Position numbers and translations under genes: made by a program | NCBI RefSeq assembly: GCF_000422465.1 | Contig: NZ_KE383842.1 | Span: 165,040 to 229,039, forward strand | DNA: 64,000 nt | Origin: Paenibacillus harenae DSM 16969 | Lineage (GTDB): Bacteria; Bacillota; Bacilli; Paenibacillales; Paenibacillaceae | Reading direction: 5' to 3' | In this document: piece by piece, positions 41,663 through 51,169 of the stretch | Layout: every line of letters begins with the position of its first letter | How positions within the stretch are numbered: the first letter of the stretch is position 1 | Notes under the pieces: generated by a model | What the model was told of the DNA's origin: nothing | What the model saw: the letters and a program-made list of their open reading frames with translations, nothing else | The model's database searches: none

Positions 41663-42683
41663 TTTCATTCCCCGCGCAAAGCACGCGGCCGTCGTGCTGG
41701 CCGCCTCGCTTGCGCTTTCCGGCTGCTCGCTGCTGCCCATCGAGGAGGAGGCTCTGCAGCCGCCGCTAATCCAACCGGCCGAGGAGGAACTGGACATCGT
41801 GGACGCTGCCAAAGGGAACATTCAGACGTTCCTCAAAGGAACGGCGAATTTCGTATCCGCCAGCATGGATTCGCTTTCATTCAAGGAATCAGGCGGGCGC
41901 TTGAAATCCATTAACGTGACGGTCGGCCAAGAGGTGAAAGCCGGCGACCTGCTAGCCGAGCTGGAGACGGGCGACCTGGAGCTTCAGATTCGCTTGCAGC
42001 GCCTTAACGTGGAGCGCGCGCAACTTCAATACAAGCAGGCCAGGGCTTCCGGCGCGAATGAAACCGAATTGCGCTTGAAGGAGATCGACATGGAGCGGGA
42101 GTCGATGCTTCTGGAATCCATGGAGAGCCGGCTAGATCAATCGCAGCTGTACGCTCCGATCACAGGGATCGTCACCTTCGTCGAATCGTTGAACGCGGGC
42201 AACTTGGTGGGCGCCTACCAATCGATCGTAACCGTTGCGGATCCGTCAAAAATGCAGCTGACTTATGTAGCGGCGAATTCGAAGGACCTGTTTCCGGTAG
42301 AAGCGGGAATGCCCGTCAGCCTGAAGTATAAGGGCAAGAATTATAAAGGGAAAGTGCTGCAATCCCCTTCCAATGCGCCCCTCGCCGCCGACGATGCGAA
42401 GGCCGAACGGAACGCGGTAACCATCGTTATCGGTATGGACGACGCGCCGGGCGGGGTCCAGATCGGCCATAGCGCGGAACTCGTTATCGAGCTCCAGAAT
42501 CGCGAGAACGTCATCGTGCTGCCGCGTTCGGCGATCCGCTCTTATATGGGCCGCAGCTACGTGCAGATCGCGGATGGCGATCGCCGCAAGGAGGTCGACG
42601 TCGAATTGGGACTCACGACGGCGACCGAGGTGGAGATCGTTCGCGGGCTGGAAGAAGGCCAGAAGGTCATCCTGAACAACTAA
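41643..42683 (+). CDS. MacA/HlyD-like adaptor lipoprotein
   Basis: A 346-aa lipoprotein, signal peptide ending in LALSGC (Cys28). It contains the lipoyl-like hairpin halves (GRLKSINVTVGQEVKAGDLLAELETGDLEL and DQSQLYAPITGIVTFVE) around a coiled coil (about 110-155), then beta-barrel and membrane-proximal domains. ATG 41643 and TTG 41625 (nine bases after GGAGG) are both possible starts. It links the ATPase/permease to substrates at the outer membrane face. Confidence 0.9.
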   Translation: MNRPLFNFIPRAKHAAVVLAASLALSGCSLLPIEEEALQPPLIQPAEEELDIVDAAKGNIQTFLKGTANFVSASMDSLSFKESGGRLKSINVTVGQEVKAGDLLAELETGDLELQIRLQRLNVERAQLQYKQARASGANETELRLKEIDMERESMLLESMESRLDQSQLYAPITGIVTFVESLNAGNLVGAYQSIVTVADPSKMQLTYVAANSKDLFPVEAGMPVSLKYKGKNYKGKVLQSPSNAPLAADDAKAERNAVTIVIGMDDAPGGVQIGHSAELVIELQNRENVIVLPRSAIRSYMGRSYVQIADGDRRKEVDVELGLTTATEVEIVRGLEEGQKVILNN

Positions 42684-42730
42684 TGGAACAAAGATTCCCG
42701 GATTGCCCGGGCGCATGAAGGGGTGTACGT

Positions 42731-45595
42731 ATGGCCTTATGGACGATGATCCTCCGCAAGATGGCAAACAACAAATGGCTGCAGCTGAATCTGTGGTTCG
42801 GCCTTACCGTGTGCGTGGCCCTGTTCAGCTCCATGCCGCTCTATTCCGAAGCCATTCTACAGCGGACATTGTTGAAGGAGCTCCAGCTGCTGCAAAGTCA
42901 AAGTGCCGTATACCCGGGTTTTGTCCGGGCCAGCACGACCGTTTCTTCGTCAACGATGGACCCAGAGACGGCGGAGGCGATTGCGCGGGCCGACCGGTTC
43001 GTTCAGACGATCCCGGACCGGACGGGACTTGAGGCGCTGTCGTTCTATCAGCAGCGGTTCACGCAAAAAATGAAAGTGTACGGCGCCGACGCAACGGAGC
43101 AGGAAAGGCAGTCGCAGAAAACGGCGGGCAGCTTCAAATCGCTGTCCGACATGGAGAAGCGCGTGCGGCTAATCGACGGCCGGATGCCGGTTGACCGGCC
43201 GGACGGCGTCTTCGAAGCGCTCGTTACACAGAAATTCCTGTTCGCGACGAAGCGGGATCTCGGGGAAGAACTGGTAGCGGAATCGCCGGAAGGGGACCGG
43301 AACACCTTCCGTGTCGTTCCGGTCGGAGTCATTGAGACAGACCCGGCCGCCGATCCGTATTTGCCGTATTTGACGTCGGAGGCCGAAGACGGCTTTATTA
43401 TCCCGTTCGAACAATTCGAGCGTGAATTTACGAAGGGCGGCAAGGCAAGGCTGACCGACCTGGAATGGCGCTTCGCTCTGAACTACGAACAGCTGAGCGT
43501 CGACAATATCGACCGATTCATCACTGCCAACACGGACATCCGCCGCTATTTCCGGGGACGGCTCGGGGTGGAAGACGTAAACGTCCCGGCGATCGTGACG
43601 GTCAAGTCTTATCAGGGAAAACAAGCAAAGCTCGACGTTATGATGCTGTCCCTCTACACCCCCGTCATGCTCATGCTGTCCTTCTATTTGTATATGGCCG
43701 CCAATCTCATCATCGAACGGCAAAAAACGGAAATTTCCGTTCTTCGCAGCCGCGGAGCCAGCCGCCTGCAGATCATGACGGCCTACGCGGCGGAGAGCCT
43801 GATGCTCGGGCTTAGCGCGCTGGCCGCGGGACCGTTCCTCGGCGTTTGGTTCACGAAGGTGCTGGGCGCCTCAAGCGGCTTCCTGGAGTTCGTGCAGCGA
43901 TCGGCGCTTGAAGTCAGCCTGACCAGCACCGCTTATAAGATCGCGGCGCTTGCCGTCGGCGCGGCGATCGCGCTTATTCTGATTCCGGCTTTTCTGGCGA
44001 CAAGGGCAAGCATCGTGGGCCATAAGCAGCAGATGGCGCGCCTGACCAGGATGTCGTTCTGGCACAAGACCGGGCTCGATATTATTCTCGTCTGCCTGGC
44101 GGTCTATCTGCTGTACAATTTCAACAAACGGCAGGAGGACATGAAGCGGCTGGCGCTCGATGCAGGCGCCTTGCAGCTTGACCCGCTGCTGTTCCTGATG
44201 CCGGCGCTGTTCGCCCTTGGCGGCGGTCTGCTTGTGCTTCGCGTGTACCCGTGGTTCATCCGCCTCATCTTCTGGGCGGGCCGCAGGTGGTGGTCGCCGG
44301 CGCTTTACAATACGCTGGTTCAAATCAGCCGTTCGTCCGGGCAGTATTTGACCATTAAGGTGTTCCTGATCTTGACGGTCGCGACTGGCCTCTTCAGCGC
44401 GAATGCGGCCCGGACGATCAACGACAACATGGAGAGCAAGATTCAGTACGCCGTCGGCGCCGACATCGCGCTGACGACGCGGTGGGAGAACGACGCGCCG
44501 CCTTCGCTGCCGGCCGGCTCCCCGCAGCAGCCGCAGACCGCGGAAACGAGGCGGATTCAGTATACCGAGCCGCCGTTCCAGCCGTTTCAGGAGCTGGGGG
44601 GAATAAAGGCGGTCGCTCAAGTGTTTAAGAAGGAAGGGGTCAGATTCAATGCAGGCGGCAGCGGTAAGACAGGCCAGACCATGCTGTTCGGCATCGATAC
44701 GATGGATTTCGGCATAACGGCCTGGATGAAGAACGGGCTGCTCGAATACCCCATTAACAGTTATCTGAATCTAATGGCGCCGAATCCGAAGGCGGTGCTG
44801 ATTTCACGATCGCTCGCCAAAGCGGCAGCCGTCAAGCCGGGTGATCCGATCCGTGTCTCCTGGGACGGGCTCGATCAGGCACAGTTCACCGTTTACGGAA
44901 TTATCGACTACTGGCCGAGCTGGAATCCGCTTTCGGCCGGCGAAGACGCGAACACAGGCGAGGCTGCAGTGTCTCATCTGATCGTCGGCCATCTGGGCAC
45001 GATCCAGAACCGGCTTGCGGTCGAGCCCTATGAGGTATGGCTCAAGCTGCAAGACGGCGTCTCCAGTCAGACGGTCTACGACCAGCTGGCGGAGAGAAAG
45101 GTGCCTGTCACTGGCCTTCGCGACGTGAAACAGGAGCTGATCTTGTCCCAGAACGATCCTTTCCGGCTGGCGATCAACGGCGTCATGACGCTGGGCTTCG
45201 TGATCTCCATGTTGATCAGCTTCTTCGGCTTCTTGCTCTTCTGGATGCTGACCCTCTCGGGAAGGAAGCTCCAATACGGAGTACTGATGGCCATGGGTAT
45301 TCCATTCCCGCAGATTATCGGCATGCTAGTCAGCGAGCAGCTGTTCACCTCGGGAGCGGCTGTTCTCATAGGCGTGTTGATCGGCAACCTGATTAGCGAA
45401 ATGTTCGTCCCCTTGTTCGAAATGTCGTTCACGGCAACCGAGCAGGTGCCGCCGTTCGAGATCATCTATCAGCCTAGCGATTACGTGCAGCTATACGGCA
45501 TCGTCGGGGCCATGCTGACGATCGGCCTGTTGATTCTCGGCTACCGCTTGTCGCGGACCCGGATCGCTGAGGCGCTGAAGCTGGGAGAGGAGTAA
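42731..45595 (+). CDS. FtsX-like ABC transporter permease
   Basis: A 954-aa permease with two FtsX-type units. Helices lie near residues 20-40, around 310-330, 355-375, 410-430, 450-470, 490-510 and 545-560, and again in the last 150 residues (LAINGVMTLGFVISMLISFFGFLLFWMLTLSG). Two large extracellular domains fill the gaps. The size fits Firmicute permeases that act with one ATPase and an adaptor. Start follows AGGGGTG. Confidence 0.92.
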   Translation: MALWTMILRKMANNKWLQLNLWFGLTVCVALFSSMPLYSEAILQRTLLKELQLLQSQSAVYPGFVRASTTVSSSTMDPETAEAIARADRFVQTIPDRTGLEALSFYQQRFTQKMKVYGADATEQERQSQKTAGSFKSLSDMEKRVRLIDGRMPVDRPDGVFEALVTQKFLFATKRDLGEELVAESPEGDRNTFRVVPVGVIETDPAADPYLPYLTSEAEDGFIIPFEQFEREFTKGGKARLTDLEWRFALNYEQLSVDNIDRFITANTDIRRYFRGRLGVEDVNVPAIVTVKSYQGKQAKLDVMMLSLYTPVMLMLSFYLYMAANLIIERQKTEISVLRSRGASRLQIMTAYAAESLMLGLSALAAGPFLGVWFTKVLGASSGFLEFVQRSALEVSLTSTAYKIAALAVGAAIALILIPAFLATRASIVGHKQQMARLTRMSFWHKTGLDIILVCLAVYLLYNFNKRQEDMKRLALDAGALQLDPLLFLMPALFALGGGLLVLRVYPWFIRLIFWAGRRWWSPALYNTLVQISRSSGQYLTIKVFLILTVATGLFSANAARTINDNMESKIQYAVGADIALTTRWENDAPPSLPAGSPQQPQTAETRRIQYTEPPFQPFQELGGIKAVAQVFKKEGVRFNAGGSGKTGQTMLFGIDTMDFGITAWMKNGLLEYPINSYLNLMAPNPKAVLISRSLAKAAAVKPGDPIRVSWDGLDQAQFTVYGIIDYWPSWNPLSAGEDANTGEAAVSHLIVGHLGTIQNRLAVEPYEVWLKLQDGVSSQTVYDQLAERKVPVTGLRDVKQELILSQNDPFRLAINGVMTLGFVISMLISFFGFLLFWMLTLSGRKLQYGVLMAMGIPFPQIIGMLVSEQLFTSGAAVLIGVLIGNLISEMFVPLFEMSFTATEQVPPFEIIYQPSDYVQLYGIVGAMLTIGLLILGYRLSRTRIAEALKLGEE

Positions 45596-45633
45596 CCTAC
45601 ACCAAGACCGACAGACGTTTATGATGCCATGCG

Positions 45634-45658
45634 AAACGTCTCCGAAAGAGGCGTTTTT
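45634..45658 (+). terminator. Terminator of the ABC operon
   Basis: AACGTCTC/GAGGCGTT stem with loop CGAAA and TTTTT. Only 33 bases separate it from the GH10 start, so the xylanase promoter must overlap it or read-through occurs. Confidence 0.8.
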
Positions 45659-45691
45659 GATGGAATATAAAAACTAAGGCGAGGTGCATTA

Positions 45692-48364
45692 ATGAAGACA
45701 GATCGATTGAAAAGCAGCATTTCCAAGGTAATGGCCGCTATGCTTGTTCTCATGTCCTTAACGGTGGTCCCGTTGCCGAAGGTTTCTTATGCGGAAGAGC
45801 CGTTACCCTTTTCCAGCGACTTTGAGGACGGAACGACGCAGGGCTGGCACGGCCGCGGCGGCAATGAGATTTTGACGGCCTCCGCCCCTGCGGCCCATTC
45901 GGGATCATACGGCCTTCAGGTAACGGGAAGAACGCAGGGCTGGAACGGCCCGCAGCTCGAGTTGTCGTCGTTTATGAAGGCCGGCACAAACTATGCGCTT
46001 TCGGCCTGGGTCCGTCTGCCTGCAGGGACGGCCGATGCTCCCGTATCGATGCTGGTCCAGCGGACGACGGAAGGGACGACGTACTATGAGCGCGTCACGG
46101 CCAAAACGGCAAACGAAAACGGATGGGTAAAGCTGTCGGGGGAGTATAAGCTGCTTCATCCCGCAGAGTACATCGGCGTTTATTTCGAATCGTTTGACAA
46201 CCCGACGCTTGATTTCTACATGGACGATTTTCGGATTGAGCTAACCCCTGATCCGGTTCCGATCGAAATCGAGCTGGATATTCCGAATTTGAAGGATGTG
46301 TTCGCAAGCGACTTCCTGCTTGGCTCGTCCTTGCTCGTTAACGAAATCGAGAATCCCGCAGGGCCGGATTCGCAGCTGCTGAAGAAGCATTTCAACAGTC
46401 TGACGGCGGGCAACGAGCTGAAATGGGACGCCACCGAGCCGGTTGAAGGTCTGTTCGAATTTACGCGTTCGGACAAAATCGTCGAATTCGCCGTGGAGAA
46501 CGGCATCGCCGTCCGCGGCCACACGCTGATCTGGCACTCGCAAACGCCGAACGGGGTGTTCTACGACGGAAATGGCAATCTTGCAAGCAAGGAATTGCTG
46601 TATGAGCGGATGAAGCGGCATATCGACGCGGTAGTCGGCCGCTACAAAGGCCAAATTTATGCTTGGGACGTCGTTAATGAGGTTATTGAGCCCGGCGATC
46701 ATCAGCCTAACGGCCTGAGGAACAGCCTATGGTACCAAATCGCGGGCGAGGAATTCATCGAGAAGGCGTTCGAATATGCACATGCGGCGGACCCGGATGC
46801 CAAGCTGTTCATCAACGATTACAACACGCATCAGCCCGAGAAGAGGCAGTTTTTGTATGATATGATCAAGCGGCTGCAGGCTAAAGGCATCCCGGTGCAT
46901 GGCGTCGGACACCAGACGCATATCGGCATTGAATACCCCGCGGTGCAGGAACTTGACGATATGCTTCAAGCTTTCCGGGATCTGGGCATCGAGCAGCAGA
47001 TTACGGAGCTGGACATGAGCATTTATACGGATAATTCCCAATCCTACGAGACGTTCCCGCTCGAGCTGCAGATTAAGCAAGCGGGCCGTTACAAGGCTGT
47101 TTTCGACGTGTTCAAGAAGCATGCGGATCAAATCACAGCCGTTATCTTCTGGGGCAAGGATGATGGAAACACCTGGCTCCGATCTTTCCCGGTTACGCGC
47201 AATAACTGGCCGCTGCTGTTCGATGAAAGGCTTCAGGCGAAATATGCTTACTGGGCACTCGTAGATCCGGTCAAGGTGCCGGTGGAGACGAAAGCGGAGA
47301 AGGCTGCCGCCGGCAGCGTAAAGGTCGACGGAATAATGGACGCGGCGTGGAATTGGGCGAAGCAGGTATCCGTTCAGGAGGCCGGCGAAACCGCAGCGTC
47401 CTATAAAACCTTATGGGAAGCGGGGCGTCTTCATGTATGGGTCGATGTGTTCGATACAACCGTGAACGGCAGTGACGCGGTCGAGATTTTTATCGACGGC
47501 AATAACGGCAAAACGGATTCGTACGAGGCGGACGACAAGAAGTACGAATTCCGGCGCAGCGGGGCGAATCCGCATAAGCCTGCCGATTACGCGGCGGTCA
47601 AGACCGATGCCGGCTATCGGATCGAAGCCTCGATTCCGGCGGACGGCGCGGCGGTCGGCCAAACGATCGGCTTCGACGTGCGTATTGCCGACCGCTCCGG
47701 CGATGTCGTGACAAAGACGTCGTGGAACGACATCCATGACGGCCAGGATACCGATACGTCCAGGTTCGGCACGTTAACGCTCATCGAAGGACCCCGCACA
47801 GCAAAGGCTGTGAAGGGAACGCCAGTCATCGATGGCAGCATTGATGCGCTGTGGAGCGGCGCGCAAGAGCTCGCGACCGACCGCTGGGTGCAAGGATCGT
47901 CCGGTTCGACCGCGAACGTGCGGACGCTGTGGGATGGCAGCCGCTTGTACGTGCTGGCAGAGGTGACCGATGCGCTTCTGACGAAGCGCAGTCCCAATGC
48001 GTGGGAGCAGGATTCCGTTGAATTCTTCATCGACCAGAATCATGCAAGAACCGGCACTTACGATTCGGACGATGGGCAATACCGGGTTAATTTCGACAAC
48101 GAAAAGTCCGTCAGCCCCGGTTCGTCCGGCGGCAAGCTGATCTCCGCCGCTCAGCGTACGGCTGACGGCTACGTGATTGAAGCGTCCATCGATTGGACGG
48201 GTACTCCTCCGCAGGCTGGCAGCCTGATCGGCTTTGACGTCCAGGTCAACAACGACGAGAATGACGACGGGGTTCGCGACAGCGTCGCCATCTGGAACGA
48301 TGCGTCGGGCATGTCGTGGATGAGCATGTCAGGTATTGGAGTCCTGGAGCTTGCGGCAAATTAA
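45692..48364 (+). CDS. Multidomain GH10 endo-beta-1,4-xylanase
   Basis: An 890-aa secreted xylanase. Signal peptide ends near SYA-EE (residue 35). Domains in order: CBM22/CBM4_9-like (about 38-185), GH10 catalytic barrel (about 195-530; acid/base Glu330 in DVVNEVIE, nucleophile Glu439 in ITELDMS), and two CBM9-like domains (about 535-700 and 703-890). GLRNSLWYQIAG and WWHSQTP-like HTLIWHSQTP are family motifs. It would cut xylan outside the cell. No S-layer homology domains are present, so it is probably released. GGCGAGGTG precedes the ATG. Confidence 0.95.
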   Translation: MKTDRLKSSISKVMAAMLVLMSLTVVPLPKVSYAEEPLPFSSDFEDGTTQGWHGRGGNEILTASAPAAHSGSYGLQVTGRTQGWNGPQLELSSFMKAGTNYALSAWVRLPAGTADAPVSMLVQRTTEGTTYYERVTAKTANENGWVKLSGEYKLLHPAEYIGVYFESFDNPTLDFYMDDFRIELTPDPVPIEIELDIPNLKDVFASDFLLGSSLLVNEIENPAGPDSQLLKKHFNSLTAGNELKWDATEPVEGLFEFTRSDKIVEFAVENGIAVRGHTLIWHSQTPNGVFYDGNGNLASKELLYERMKRHIDAVVGRYKGQIYAWDVVNEVIEPGDHQPNGLRNSLWYQIAGEEFIEKAFEYAHAADPDAKLFINDYNTHQPEKRQFLYDMIKRLQAKGIPVHGVGHQTHIGIEYPAVQELDDMLQAFRDLGIEQQITELDMSIYTDNSQSYETFPLELQIKQAGRYKAVFDVFKKHADQITAVIFWGKDDGNTWLRSFPVTRNNWPLLFDERLQAKYAYWALVDPVKVPVETKAEKAAAGSVKVDGIMDAAWNWAKQVSVQEAGETAASYKTLWEAGRLHVWVDVFDTTVNGSDAVEIFIDGNNGKTDSYEADDKKYEFRRSGANPHKPADYAAVKTDAGYRIEASIPADGAAVGQTIGFDVRIADRSGDVVTKTSWNDIHDGQDTDTSRFGTLTLIEGPRTAKAVKGTPVIDGSIDALWSGAQELATDRWVQGSSGSTANVRTLWDGSRLYVLAEVTDALLTKRSPNAWEQDSVEFFIDQNHARTGTYDSDDGQYRVNFDNEKSVSPGSSGGKLISAAQRTADGYVIEASIDWTGTPPQAGSLIGFDVQVNNDENDDGVRDSVAIWNDASGMSWMSMSGIGVLELAAN

Positions 48365-48459
48365 TAGGTTCAATAAGTGTCCACTGATAATAAAGTCGAT
48401 ACCATGCCTTTATTGAACGACAAGAACGGCAGCTTCGTAAAATAAAATCCGATAAATGA

Positions 48460-48510
48460 AACAGCGGCGGCTAAGACCAGAAAATAAAGTCTTAGACTGC
48501 CGCTGTTTTA
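48460..48510 (+). terminator. Terminator of the xylanase gene
   Basis: AACAGCGGC...TAAGAC pairs with GTCTTAG...GCCGCTGTT, with two small mismatches, then TTTTAA. Confidence 0.85.
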
Positions 48511-48547
48511 ATTGAACACGTGTTGGTAATAAAGGAGGCGAACCATT

Positions 48548-49330
48548 TTGGAACTTGAAGATCATCCCCACCTTGTACCGAATATCTTTCTATTTGTAGA
48601 CCGCAGATGTTATCCGGGTTGGAGGATTCAAAAGGCGAGAATCGGCTTTCATGATCTCACGTTTGTAGTTGAGGGCAGGGCCAACTACTATGTTAACGGA
48701 ATGAAATTCGCCGTAGAGGAGGGAGATCTTATCTACGTCCCGGGGGGCAGCGTTCGGGAAGCACATACGTTTAAGGAGTCTCCCATGCATGCGTATCCGT
48801 TCAATTTTTTCTGGGCTGATCCGCATAATCATGTCCATCTTCCGTTCGGAGTCGTAACGAAGAATGTGATCACCAAAGAGATTCTTGGCTACATTCGTGA
48901 ATTCAACCAGGTATGGATGAGCAAACAACCATTCTATATGATCCAAGCGCGCGCATTGTTCGAACTCATCCTCCACCGTCTGCTCAGCAGCTTTAATCGG
49001 CAATCGGCGACGCGTATCGATCTGCGGATCAAGAAACTAACCGCATTCATCGCAGATCATTATTCGGAAGATATCACGATTAACGATTTGGCGGAAAGGT
49101 TTAACCTTCACCCCGTTTACTTAGGTAAATTATTTAAAGTAAACACCGGTTCGACCTTCAAGGAATATTTACACCGTATTCGCATCAACAACGCAGAAAT
49201 AATGCTGTCGGCAGGCGATTTTACCGTGGCGGAAGCCACTGAACGCTGCGGCTTTCACGATATATCCTATTTCAGCAAAGTGTTCAAGGAGATGAAGGGC
49301 TATCCTCCGTCAGCTGCTAAGAAGCATTAA
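48548..49330 (+). CDS. AraC family regulator with cupin domain
   Basis: A 260-aa regulator. The N-terminal cupin-like domain (GRANYYVNGMKFAVEEGDLIYVPGG) is followed by a C-terminal AraC domain (INDLAERFNLHPVYLGKLFKVNTGSTFKEYLHRIRI). The TTG at 48548 follows AGGAGGCG. It is placed between the xylanase and the convergent binding-protein gene and may control either. Confidence 0.9.
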   Translation: MELEDHPHLVPNIFLFVDRRCYPGWRIQKARIGFHDLTFVVEGRANYYVNGMKFAVEEGDLIYVPGGSVREAHTFKESPMHAYPFNFFWADPHNHVHLPFGVVTKNVITKEILGYIREFNQVWMSKQPFYMIQARALFELILHRLLSSFNRQSATRIDLRIKKLTAFIADHYSEDITINDLAERFNLHPVYLGKLFKVNTGSTFKEYLHRIRINNAEIMLSAGDFTVAEATERCGFHDISYFSKVFKEMKGYPPSAAKKH

Positions 49331-49362
49331 TAGGCAACGCTTCTCTCCTCAGCAAGGAATGA

Positions 49363-49401
49363 AGCAGTCCCTTCAATCGAAATGTATGAGTAGGGACTGC
49401 T
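49363..49401. terminator. Hairpin between convergent AraC and binding-protein genes
   Basis: AGCAGTCCCT/AGGGACTGCT, 10 bp, with a 19-nt loop. It lies 20 bases after the minus-strand binding protein gene. The plus-strand paralogue has a stem with a similar core (CAGTCCC) after its stop. Confidence 0.6.
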
Positions 49402-49420
49402 GATCAAATAAGATCAATTG

Positions 49421-50821
49421 TTACTTCTTCCAGATTTCGTCAACCGCCGCCTGGAACGGCACTTTATATTTCTCGACGACAGTCGATACCGAAACGCCTT
49501 CCAGTAATTCTCCGGAAAATTCGTAATAAGGCATGGAAGGATACCCGCTATTGTTATCGATAACTTTGATGCTCTCTCCGGCCATCTTTGCGTTATTGAT
49601 ATCGTCCTCGTTGCTGAATAACGTTTCAAGCGTAGCTTGTTTCGGGTAGTCGTAGATCGAATCGATATCGTTGATCTTCTCATAGATGTATACCAACTGC
49701 TCAGGATGTTCGACTACACTAGGAATCGTCAAGTAGTTCGGAATCGTATTATGGGAATGATATTGGGTAGCGCTGGGCCCTTTAGGGAATGGCAGGAAAC
49801 CGATGTCATGATCGGGCATATCCTTTTTAAGATTTTCCATTTCATAATCGTTGCCTGCATACAACAACGTGTTGCCTTGGCGGAAAAATTGACCGGGCTC
49901 TGTCCAATCCCCGCCTTCCGTAGGTCTGGCGACGGCCTCGGTTGCGAGTCGTGATAAGAAGTTCAATACTTCCAACGTTTTGGGATCCTCGAGATTTTGC
50001 TTATCCAGTGCGACCAGATTCGCTTCATTCGAAGCCATGGCTTGGACAAGAATCGAAGCTGTGGCAAGCCCCCAAGTATCCAGCTTCCCGTCGTTATTCG
50101 TATCTTTGTTCGCATCTTTCGCAACCTGAACGAAAGTGTCCCAATTCCAGTTGTCTTCGTTCACATATTCCTGCACTGGCTTCAAGCTTAATTGATTCAG
50201 CAACGTGCGGTTATAGAAAATGCCCGATGAAGCGCCGTTGATGCCTGCCCTGAATCCGTAACCTCTGCCTTCGTACTGAGAATACTCGTTCGTGTATTGC
50301 TGAATAAACACTTTCTCGTTTTTCGTGTATTCATCGACCGGCGAGAACAAGCCCTGATTGACCAGCGTTGGAATCATCCATGGTCTAGCTACCCGGATAA
50401 TATCGCCGATCGGCTCTCCCGCTACCAGCGAAGCCGTTACCTTCTCCTGATACTCTCCGTAATCGACAACAACGTATTCCATTTTAAAATTATGCTTCTC
50501 CATTAAAGCGTCTATATTTTCTTTCTTCTTGATATTGTCCGGATTATCTTCCTTAATCGACTCATCGTACCAAGATACCCATTTGATCGTCCGGCCGCCC
50601 ATATCGAACTCCATCTCAGGCGTGCCGCTCACTTCTTCATCTCCAGTCGATTCGTTTTCTCCGTTTTCCGTTGCATTCGAAGCTGCAGGGGCGTTAACGG
50701 CTTTATTGCCCGAATTGCCTGATTTATTCGTATTTGCACCTCCGCCTGAGCCGCTGCTGCATGCCGCCATAAATACCAAGATTAGACTACAGAATAGCAG
50801 CATCGTATTGCGCATCCACAT
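49421..50821 (-). CDS. Extracellular solute-binding lipoprotein, paralogue 1
   Basis: A 466-aa sugar-binding lipoprotein. Signal ends FMAAC (Cys21), followed by a Gly/Asn/Ser linker and the binding domain. DTNNDGKLDTWGLA is an EF-hand-like calcium loop. The sequence closely parallels the 466-aa protein at 53744-55144 (both contain NEDNWNWDTF, RPTEGGDWTEPGQFFRQGNTL and SVSTVVEKYK), so they arose by duplication, but they are in opposite orientation and this one lacks permease neighbours. Start ATG 50821 after GGGGG. Confidence 0.92.
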   Translation of the reverse strand: MWMRNTMLLFCSLILVFMAACSSGSGGGANTNKSGNSGNKAVNAPAASNATENGENESTGDEEVSGTPEMEFDMGGRTIKWVSWYDESIKEDNPDNIKKKENIDALMEKHNFKMEYVVVDYGEYQEKVTASLVAGEPIGDIIRVARPWMIPTLVNQGLFSPVDEYTKNEKVFIQQYTNEYSQYEGRGYGFRAGINGASSGIFYNRTLLNQLSLKPVQEYVNEDNWNWDTFVQVAKDANKDTNNDGKLDTWGLATASILVQAMASNEANLVALDKQNLEDPKTLEVLNFLSRLATEAVARPTEGGDWTEPGQFFRQGNTLLYAGNDYEMENLKKDMPDHDIGFLPFPKGPSATQYHSHNTIPNYLTIPSVVEHPEQLVYIYEKINDIDSIYDYPKQATLETLFSNEDDINNAKMAGESIKVIDNNSGYPSMPYYEFSGELLEGVSVSTVVEKYKVPFQAAVDEIWKK

Positions 50822-50854
50822 GTAAATACCCCCTTAGGAATTGGCTGCATCGAA

Positions 50855-50871
50855 AAATGCAGCGCTTTCAA
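50855..50871. promoter_or_regulatory. cre-like site upstream of paralogue 1
   Basis: On the minus strand TTGAAAGCGCTGCATTT, 34 bp before the start of the binding-protein gene, resembles a CcpA operator (TGAAAGCGCT matches the first ten positions; the rest is imperfect). Confidence 0.4.
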
Positions 50872-51054
50872 ATTGAAATTCTTCTTCCTTCTACATGGTT
50901 GCCTTTCGCGCGATTCAGATCAGAAGCTTGATCGTCCCCAGCGAGGCAGCCGCCATATTGAAAATGATATAACAACTCACGATAACGAACCATGGAGGAA
51001 TTAAATACTATTTGTAGTTATTAAATATCACATGTTACAGGACCGGCTGAACGT
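50872..51054. other. Promoter region between minus-strand genes
   Basis: No gene seen. It holds AT-rich DNA upstream of the 49421-50821 gene, and the terminator of the beta-propeller gene lies at its right end. Confidence 0.4.
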
Positions 51055-51083
51055 CAAAAAGCTGCCGGTCGACCGGCAGCTGG
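51055..51083 (-). terminator. Terminator of the beta-propeller gene
   Basis: A fully symmetric stem, AGCTGCCGGTC/GACCGGCAGCT at 51060-51081, followed on the minus strand by TTTTTG. Confidence 0.85.
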
Positions 51084-51169
51084 ATTTATCGAACGTTCTA
51101 TTAGAGGTGACAATTTTAGCTGCAGGCTGCGGATGCCCGCCGAAAAAACCAGCCATCAATGAAGACCGG

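Noticed and set aside
43871-44620. Long minus-strand frames opposite GC-rich genes (also 56452-57570 and 51682-52518 in another frame)
   Set aside because: They are Arg/His/Gln-rich shadows of the permease, fused binding protein and beta-propeller genes.
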